Assembly (NCBI GenBank): GCA_948616425.1
Contig: CAPGBJ010000066.1
Span: forward strand, 39,523-103,522
Direction: 5' to 3'
From: an uncultured Oscillospiraceae bacterium
GTDB taxonomy: Bacteria; Bacillota; Clostridia; Oscillospirales; Oscillospiraceae
Length of the DNA: 64,000 nt
In this document: positions 59,267 to 64,000 of the stretch, piece by piece
Position numbering within the stretch: position 1 is the stretch's first letter
Layout: the number at the start of each line of letters is the position of its first letter
Position numbers and translations under genes: made by a program
Notes under the pieces: generated by a model
Told to the model about the DNA's origin: nothing
The model's database searches: none
Seen by the model: the letters and a program-made list of their open reading frames with translations, nothing else

Positions 59267-59473
59267 TTGATTAACAAGTCTAGTGTACCAATTAGCGAGA
59301 GGTATGCCCTAAGCATCCGCGAAGCGGCAGAATATTCTGGAATCGGGGAAAACAAAATACGTAAATTAGTGATGGAAAATCTGGATGCCGGATTTGTTTT
59401 GCAAATCGGAAGCAGGTGTATCATCAAGCGGCAAAAATTTGAAGAATATCTGGACCAACAAACTGCCATCTGA
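59267..59473 (+). CDS. Tn916-type excisionase
   Basis: 68 aa from TTG 59267, chosen because GAAGGAG ends 9 nt upstream (the TTG at 59258 abuts the RBS). It has the Xis fold: ERYALSIREAAEYSGIGENK, then IRKLVMENLDAGFVLQIGSR and IIKRQKFEEYLDQ. By family it bends DNA at the element ends to direct the integrase to excision. Confidence 0.88.
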   Translation: MINKSSVPISERYALSIREAAEYSGIGENKIRKLVMENLDAGFVLQIGSRCIIKRQKFEEYLDQQTAI

Positions 59474-59483
59474 CCCTGTATCC

Positions 59484-59511
59484 CGATGTCCAGCCGTGAG
59501 GCTGGACATCG
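59484..59511 (+). terminator. Hairpin after the excisionase gene
   Basis: CGATGTCCAGCC-GTGA-GGCTGGACATCG, a perfect 12-bp stem 10 bp past the excisionase stop. No T run follows, so it could instead be part of the replication origin region. Confidence 0.6.
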
Positions 59512-59550
59512 ACACTTACAAAACGCAATTACACAAATATCGCAAAACTG

Positions 59551-59653
59551 TGTCCCAGTGTCCCACTCCAATGGGAAACGTTGATTTTCCGGGGCTTTGC
59601 GCGGGGGACACAAGCTACGGCTGGTTGTGTCCCCCGCATGTCCCGTGTCCCAC
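59551..59653. other. Iteron and stem-loop region upstream of rep (candidate replication origin)
   Basis: Two direct repeats TGTCCCAGTGTCCCAC (59551-59566) and TGTCCCGTGTCCCAC (59639-59653) flank a perfect 13-bp stem GCGGGGGACACAA / TTGTGTCCCCCGC (59601-59637) with an 11-nt loop GCTACGGCTGG. The stem itself carries the same GTGTCCC word. Repeats beside a stem-loop directly upstream of a HUH Rep gene are the expected layout of a rolling-circle origin. Assignment is inference. Confidence 0.6.
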
Positions 59654-59681
59654 CGCTCCAAGAGATAAAGGAGGAAACAAA

Positions 59682-61460
59682 ATGGATAACAAAAATGACG
59701 CGCCTGCAATACCCCGGCAGGACGCGCCAAACACTATAATTTCTACCAATACTATACCACAGCCAGGGGCTGCTATGCAACCCCCAGTCCCGCCGCCTCC
59801 CGGCAAAAAGGGTAAGCGCGAACGTCATACGCTTGGTATAGATTCTAAGGTTCACGCCGTCGCAATTAAATGTTACGACGAGCAACTTCCACATGGGCGT
59901 GATTACACTTTTGACGCTATCCGGCAAACAGACAAGTCTCAATTCCAGGTCCTTGCAATCGTTCATGACCGAGATACCGTGACGGCTGGAATATGGTACG
60001 AAGCTAATATTAAACCCCATTTGCACATCATTGTGCGCTGTGTGGACCGGAAGAAGCGTATACGTGTACGCACAATCATGGATTGTTTAGGAATTTTCTT
60101 TCGCCCTGGGCTTGATGATAGCCTTTGGCAAGAGCATGGGGTTGAAACAATCGGGAACTACACTGGATATGCTATGTATTTGACTCACGAAACCAAAGAA
60201 GCCATTGACGACGCAAAAGAACTTTATAGCGTTGATGAACTAATTAGCAACCTGACTAAAGACGAAATTATCCATATCCGTGAGGGCTATATCCGTGTTT
60301 CCACTAACGCTCATAAGGTTACAAGTGATGAATTAGCAGTACTAGACCAAGACGCATACAATCTGGGATATGAAATGAAAAATTTTGCACAATGGTACGA
60401 TGCCCAGCCTTTTACAGTCCGCAGCCATACAAAAATCAAAACCATCCGAGAAAGCTATGAACGCGGCGTTAATGCACGCTTAGAAGAAGGACGAGCAATA
60501 ACCCGTTTATGTATCTACATTCAAGGCCCGCCTAATTCTGGAAAAACCTATGCTGCCCTTGCTGCTCTTGATGGCAGACAAATTTTAACGGTCGGAGGCG
60601 GAGGAACCGGAAAGTTTGACCGTCTCCGGCCTGACCATGACGCGATTGTTATTGATGATGATGTGTGCCCTAATTTGCTTAATATGACCGACAATTATAT
60701 CTGCCGCGCATATAAGCGCAACAGTAATAACCCAGCATGGGCCGGACATTATTTTATCGTTACAAGCAACCTTCCATTTACCGATTGGCTGAAAAAAAGT
60801 GGTATAGATATAAGCGACAAGCGCGGAAATCCATCAACGCATTACACAGCTATGTGGTCACGCTTTTATATCTGCGAGATTCGATACAAAAACGATGTGG
60901 CACATCTTGCCTTAGTGTCTTCCTCCACACGTGGGTCGTCCACAGAGCAGCTTGAACGGGCAAAAATGTTTGTTGAGTTTGCCGAGAGATTTAATACTAT
61001 CATCGCACGTTACATTCCAGAAAAAAACGGTGACAATACGCTTGATTTAATCGCAGTTCTTGACCCGTTTAGTGCATATTGGGATGATTTGGATGAAGAA
61101 CTCAAAGCATTAAAAGTTGCTGAGGAAGCTTATCAAGATAGTATCGACATATTTGCCCAATATCAAGCTCGTGAAAAACTTGGAGAGCCGGTATATTTCG
61201 ACTACCGGCCATGGGACCCCAATTTCCAGACCAAGATTACATTTTCTAACGGAACATATGGTAACAATAATTACGAAGTTTTGGACTGGTGCAATCCTGA
61301 TAAATCCCCGGAAGAGCGCGAACAACTCCGGCAGCAACAGTTGATTATATTAGAAAAATGGTTGCAGAGGGAAAAAGAATTGCAACAACAGCTTATGCCA
61401 AAGAATCAAGAACAAGCAAAAGCTAACATCTCATACGTTCCTACAGATAGACAATATTGA
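59682..61460 (+). CDS. Replication initiator: pMV158-like HUH endonuclease fused to P-loop (SF3-like) helicase
   Basis: 592 aa from ATG 59682 behind AAGGAGG; an in-frame region upstream crosses the origin repeats and is rejected. A Pro-rich lead of about 45 residues precedes the HUH domain: VLAIVHDRD (motif 1), KPHLHIIVRC (HUH-like motif 2, about 115) and the Tyr-bearing YTGYAMYLTHETKEAIDDAK (motif 3), very like pMV158 RepB YLTHESKDAIA. The helicase part has Walker A IQGPPNSGKTYAAL (about 284), Walker B DAIVIDDDV and a sensor-like IVTSNLPFTDW. pMV158 RepB lacks the helicase; this joined form matches CRESS-type plasmid Reps. It should nick and unwind the excised circle. Confidence 0.88.
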   Translation: MDNKNDAPAIPRQDAPNTIISTNTIPQPGAAMQPPVPPPPGKKGKRERHTLGIDSKVHAVAIKCYDEQLPHGRDYTFDAIRQTDKSQFQVLAIVHDRDTVTAGIWYEANIKPHLHIIVRCVDRKKRIRVRTIMDCLGIFFRPGLDDSLWQEHGVETIGNYTGYAMYLTHETKEAIDDAKELYSVDELISNLTKDEIIHIREGYIRVSTNAHKVTSDELAVLDQDAYNLGYEMKNFAQWYDAQPFTVRSHTKIKTIRESYERGVNARLEEGRAITRLCIYIQGPPNSGKTYAALAALDGRQILTVGGGGTGKFDRLRPDHDAIVIDDDVCPNLLNMTDNYICRAYKRNSNNPAWAGHYFIVTSNLPFTDWLKKSGIDISDKRGNPSTHYTAMWSRFYICEIRYKNDVAHLALVSSSTRGSSTEQLERAKMFVEFAERFNTIIARYIPEKNGDNTLDLIAVLDPFSAYWDDLDEELKALKVAEEAYQDSIDIFAQYQAREKLGEPVYFDYRPWDPNFQTKITFSNGTYGNNNYEVLDWCNPDKSPEEREQLRQQQLIILEKWLQREKELQQQLMPKNQEQAKANISYVPTDRQY

Positions 61461-61540
61461 CAAGATGCAACAGTTTAGAGGGGGTCCAGGGGGAGGGCTA
61501 CAGCCCGCCCCTTGGGCACGGGAGAGAGCAAAGCGAACGG

Positions 61541-61623
61541 GATTTAATGGCACATTAAATCAGAGGGCACGTTACTCGGATTTATTATAGACGGCCATGC
61601 CGTCTATAACAAATCTGAGTAAC
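61541..61623. other. Palindromes upstream of mob (candidate oriT)
   Basis: GATTTAAT-GGCAC-ATTAAATC (61541-61561) is followed by a long near-perfect palindrome (61571-61623): arms GTTACTC, GATTT and TTATAGACGGC pair with GCCGTCTATAA, AAATC and GAGTAAC around CAT. MobV relaxases act at inverted repeats just upstream of their gene, and this one ends 28 bp before the mob start. The preceding 61461-61540 is G+C-rich with no gene. Confidence 0.6.
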
Positions 61624-61651
61624 GCAGCCGCAACATTTGGAGGTGATTGAA

Positions 61652-62839
61652 ATGGGTTGGAAAGTCGGAATTACCACATTAAAGTTGACCAATCAGCGCA
61701 GCAAGAAAAGCCGTGCTAAACGCACTGGGTATTTACGCGCCGTCGTGTGTGAAGGCTTATCGGAACGCTGGGGCAAAGATGAGGACATAGACCGTAACCG
61801 CTCCCGCTACAATACATACACCGGCATTGCCAGCGGTGTTGAATTAGCCGAAAGTATGACAAAAGAAGCCGCAGAATATTCCGCGCAGCGCAAAGCCGCC
61901 GGAGGCCGTGCTTTACGCACTGATGCGGCTATTGGCTGGGCTATGATTCTCAAACCACCGGCAGAAATCATCAATACTATGTCACCAGAGCAACAGGTAA
62001 AATTTTTTGAGGACAGCGACAAAATCTTAGTTGATATTATGGGGGATGACAACATCCGCGCCACTGCATTGCATCGGGATGAACAGGCTCCCCATAAACA
62101 TTATTTTGGCATGGGCTACACTCGAACTGGTGAACTGTGCGTTGATAAAGTAATCAACCCTAAACTCTATAAAAAATTAAATCAGGAATACCCCCGTCTT
62201 ATGCGCGAAATGGGATGGGATATTGAAGATTGTACTGTTTATGATTCCGATAAAGTCAAATCCATGACTGAGGACGAGGCCGCAGCATACAAGAGAGTGT
62301 GTAAGGCAAAACGGCAACAGAAAAAGAGCGGAGTGGATTCTAAGACTTACAAAGCACAACAAGAACTCCAAAAAATTGAAAAGGAAAAAGATAGAGCACG
62401 TTTAAGCCGTGACTTAGCCCTTGCCGCCGCACAGCAAGCCAAGCAACAGACCGCCACCGTCCATCAGGAGAAAGCGGCCTTAGAAACGAATATTGCAGAC
62501 CTCAAAGAACAGGTTGACAGTTATCCTACTGATTTGCAGGACCGCCTTGACGCGCTTTCCGCTGCCGCCAATGCCTACCACAACGCCGCCAGAGCAGACG
62601 AGAGTGAGCAGTTGATTGGATTTCTCAAAAAAATTAAGGTAAATCAAAAGAAACCGGACGGCTCCACTGTCAAAAGGACCATATATGATGTATGGCAAGA
62701 ATATCAGCAGAAACAAGAACAGAAATTAGCAGAACAAGCAGAACAAGCGCGACAGGGGGCGGCAGATTCACAACGTCGGCTCCCTACGTTTCAATCTACC
62801 ACCGCACAGCACGGTGATTCTTATGCTAAAAACTTCTAA
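61652..62839 (+). CDS. MobV/Pre-type relaxase
   Basis: 395 aa from ATG 61652 behind GGAGGTGA. The plasmid recombination/mobilisation (Pfam Mob_Pre) fold: GITTLKLTNQRSKKSRAKRT at the start and RYNTYTGI (residues about 53-60). The signature HRDEQAPHKHYF (about 150-161) holds the HxDExxPHxH metal motif, and a long Gln/Ala/Glu coiled coil fills the C-terminus (about 215-395). It nicks oriT and pilots the strand into a helper conjugation channel. No coupling protein is encoded in the window. Confidence 0.93.
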   Translation: MGWKVGITTLKLTNQRSKKSRAKRTGYLRAVVCEGLSERWGKDEDIDRNRSRYNTYTGIASGVELAESMTKEAAEYSAQRKAAGGRALRTDAAIGWAMILKPPAEIINTMSPEQQVKFFEDSDKILVDIMGDDNIRATALHRDEQAPHKHYFGMGYTRTGELCVDKVINPKLYKKLNQEYPRLMREMGWDIEDCTVYDSDKVKSMTEDEAAAYKRVCKAKRQQKKSGVDSKTYKAQQELQKIEKEKDRARLSRDLALAAAQQAKQQTATVHQEKAALETNIADLKEQVDSYPTDLQDRLDALSAAANAYHNAARADESEQLIGFLKKIKVNQKKPDGSTVKRTIYDVWQEYQQKQEQKLAEQAEQARQGAADSQRRLPTFQSTTAQHGDSYAKNF

Positions 62840-62885
62840 CACCCCGCGGCAGACGGGGCGCAGCGCGGCAGGGCGTGAAAAAAAT

Positions 62886-62911
62886 TGCGCCCATCACGCA
62901 GGATGGGCGCA
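62886..62911 (-). terminator. Terminator of the lipoprotein gene
   Basis: TGCGCCCATC / GATGGGCGCA with a 6-nt loop. On the minus strand it is followed by ATTTTTTTC, a clear Rho-independent terminator, 14 bp past the lipoprotein stop. Confidence 0.92.
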
Positions 62912-62924
62912 GCGTAGCGGGATG

Positions 62925-63872
62925 TCATTCCGTATACAGCCCAAGTTCTGATAAGGCGGGAAGGAGTTGAACAGGCGTGCTGTTTTCATGGCCATCTTTC
63001 CAGTTCTTCACTTCGTCAGCGATAAAGAAGCTGAGAAGCCTGTACCTGTCATCATCGCCGTTGCGTTCCTCTACCGTTGCGTGGTTGTCAGATTTACCAG
63101 ACCAGCTGTATTGGATTTCATATGCCATGATGAGGGTCTTGTCAGGGTAGGTGCCGGATTTCCAGATGTAGTACAGGTTCGCGGGCCTGTCGTAGCTGGG
63201 GTTTTGCTTGCAGTATGCGCCCGCCGGCTCCCCATAGGTGTCCATGAGGCTTTCCAGGGTGCGTCCAGCTTCCAGGGAGAAGGGCTGCGCTCCGTTGATT
63301 GCTATGGACTTTTTAGGACGGCTGGGGTCATTGTCAGGGAAACCGTCATGGAACGAGAAACCCATATATACGCCGACGCCGTTGCGGGCATCTTCGTCTG
63401 TGTTGTTATAGACCATGTTGAAGGCAACTTCATGGCTGCTGATGCCGCCATATGTGTGTGGGGCTATTGTGTTGTTGTCTTTATTTGTGAAGGGGCTGCT
63501 CCCATCCATGACGAAGGTTTCCCCATCGTCCCGGATGTCATATGTTCCGTCGGGTTGCAGCTTGGCATCTGCGCTGTATACCGTCACGCTGGGCATGTCG
63601 ATGGCAGCGCCGCTGTCGCTTATCTTGACGGCCTCGCCAGTCGCCAGGAACGTGCCGTTGTACAGATATACGCCGTCCTGGGTGGCCTTGTTGGCATTGT
63701 CCGGCGCAGCCTCGTCCGGTGCGTCCGTGGCGGGTCCAGAATCCGTGCGGGTATCGGCGGTCTGTTCCGAATCTGTAGCACTGCTGGGCGTGCTGTTGTC
63801 CTTTCCTCCGCAGGCGGACAGGGTAAGCAGCATGGATGCTGCAAGGAGTGATGCAATCAGTTTCTTTTTCAT
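62925..63872 (-). CDS. Secreted lipoprotein, unknown function
   Basis: 315 aa. The signal peptide KKKLIASLLAASMLLTLSAC ends in the lipobox LSAC with the lipidated Cys at 21. A Ser/Thr/Asp-rich linker (about 22-65) leads to a beta-rich domain (GVYLYNGTFLATGEAVKISD; VTVYSADAKLQPDGTYDIRD; GGISSHEVAFNMVYNN). Its motif GRTLESLMDTYGEPAGAYC and a later IMAYEIQYSW suggest a small-molecule or envelope-binding fold. No family recognised. It lies beyond the mobile element's composition boundary; whether it is cargo is unclear. Confidence 0.8.
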   Translation of the reverse strand: MKKKLIASLLAASMLLTLSACGGKDNSTPSSATDSEQTADTRTDSGPATDAPDEAAPDNANKATQDGVYLYNGTFLATGEAVKISDSGAAIDMPSVTVYSADAKLQPDGTYDIRDDGETFVMDGSSPFTNKDNNTIAPHTYGGISSHEVAFNMVYNNTDEDARNGVGVYMGFSFHDGFPDNDPSRPKKSIAINGAQPFSLEAGRTLESLMDTYGEPAGAYCKQNPSYDRPANLYYIWKSGTYPDKTLIMAYEIQYSWSGKSDNHATVEERNGDDDRYRLLSFFIADEVKNWKDGHENSTPVQLLPALSELGLYTE

Positions 63873-63970
63873 ACAGGTTTTCCCTTTCTATCGTTTTCTC
63901 GCCGGTACTTGCCTGTGGGGGTGGTACTTCCTTTCCCGTCCCCCGTAGGCGTTCCCGCGAGACAACAAAA

Positions 63971-64000
63971 GCGGCGCAGGGTCAATAATCCCTACACCGC
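63971..64000 (-). terminator. Terminator of a gene beyond the right edge
   Basis: Read on the minus strand, GCGGTGTAGGG pairs with CCTGCGCCGC (one mismatch), followed by TTTTGTTG. It implies a minus-strand gene just outside the window. The 63873-63970 spacer shows no gene. Confidence 0.7.

Larger units (their letters stand above)
57050..62842. mobile_element. Integrative mobilizable element with HUH-helicase Rep and MobV relaxase
   Basis: A 5.8-kb segment whose base composition drops sharply compared with both flanks. It contains, in order, a Tn916-type integrase, an XRE repressor, a Tn916-type excisionase, a Rep protein with HUH and P-loop helicase domains, and a MobV relaxase. Origin-like repeats precede rep and a palindrome precedes mob. 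No conjugation channel genes are present, so it should be mobilised by a helper. Boundaries are set by composition; I found no convincing terminal direct repeat. The adjacent lipoprotein gene may or may not be cargo. Confidence 0.8.

Noticed and set aside
56968..62885. A-rich strings (GAAAAAATTTT near 56972, GAAAAAAATT near 62877) as possible attL/attR cores
   Set aside because: Tn916-type elements use A/T-rich targets, but the match is short, imperfect and of low complexity; not evidence of a duplication.
1..64000. CRISPR arrays, rRNA and tRNA genes
   Set aside because: No regularly spaced direct repeats of CRISPR length and no rRNA or tRNA cloverleaf sequence seen; the 41-bp array has no unique spacers.

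Overview
The window is GC-rich bacterial chromosome with dense, mostly minus-strand operons, ATG/TTG starts behind strong Shine-Dalgarno sites, a T-box riboswitch, a sporulation gene (spoIIP), HemZ, a dimeric-type GlyRS and an acetyl-CoA thiolase. These point to an endospore-forming Clostridia member of the Bacillota, probably an Oscillospirales gut anaerobe (Flavonifractor/Intestinimonas-like). That placement is inference from gene content; no rRNA or tRNA gene is present.

Layout. 1-5.6 kb: a MurE-type ligase running off the left edge, an aspartate/glutamate racemase, a DUF1266 membrane protein, a microbial PARG translationally coupled to proB, and proC. 5.6-9.8 kb: a membrane-anchored dCTP-deaminase-fold protein, then a self-regulated GntR(YtrA)-ABC transporter operon. 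10-16.4 kb: thiolase, a divergent RHH/XRE regulator pair, tadA, typA, then a PEBP protein followed by a stand-alone (p)ppGpp-synthetase-domain gene overlapping a small partner gene (possible toxin-antitoxin pair). 16.4-25.8 kb: rubrerythrin, two overlapping unknown genes of lower GC, pncB, secG, an MBL hydrolase, mnmG and a LysM/G5/M23 cell-wall hydrolase. 26-30.4 kb: a glycine T-box operon (unknown 127-aa gene, glyQS, LTA-synthase-like sulfatase). 30.5-35.3 kb: spoIIP, a 57-aa RHH-like protein, a 114-aa unknown and a Ca2+-type P-ATPase. 35.3-46.1 kb: a long minus-strand run recJ-relA-dtd-unknown-MBL-hemZ-nucleoside kinase-GH13-unknown. 46.2-56.9 kb: two acyltransferase-3 membrane proteins, lepB, the YhaN/YhaO DNA-repair pair, YmdB, pnp and rpsO.

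57.05-62.84 kb is a lower-GC mobile element: Tn916-type integrase, XRE repressor, excisionase, a Rep protein joining a pMV158-like HUH nickase to a P-loop/SF3-like helicase, and a MobV relaxase. An iteron/stem-loop region lies directly upstream of rep and a palindromic oriT candidate directly upstream of mob. Its architecture resembles the plasmid relatives of CRESS-DNA viruses, and it is the most distinctive system in the window. A lipoprotein gene follows.

Several short dispersed repeat families occupy the intergenic spaces. One is a 165-bp fold-back element (three copies plus a fragment). Two are GTAGGG-ended palindromes, one of which supplies the stop codons of two genes. A 41-bp tandem repeat duplicates the 3' end of the racemase gene.
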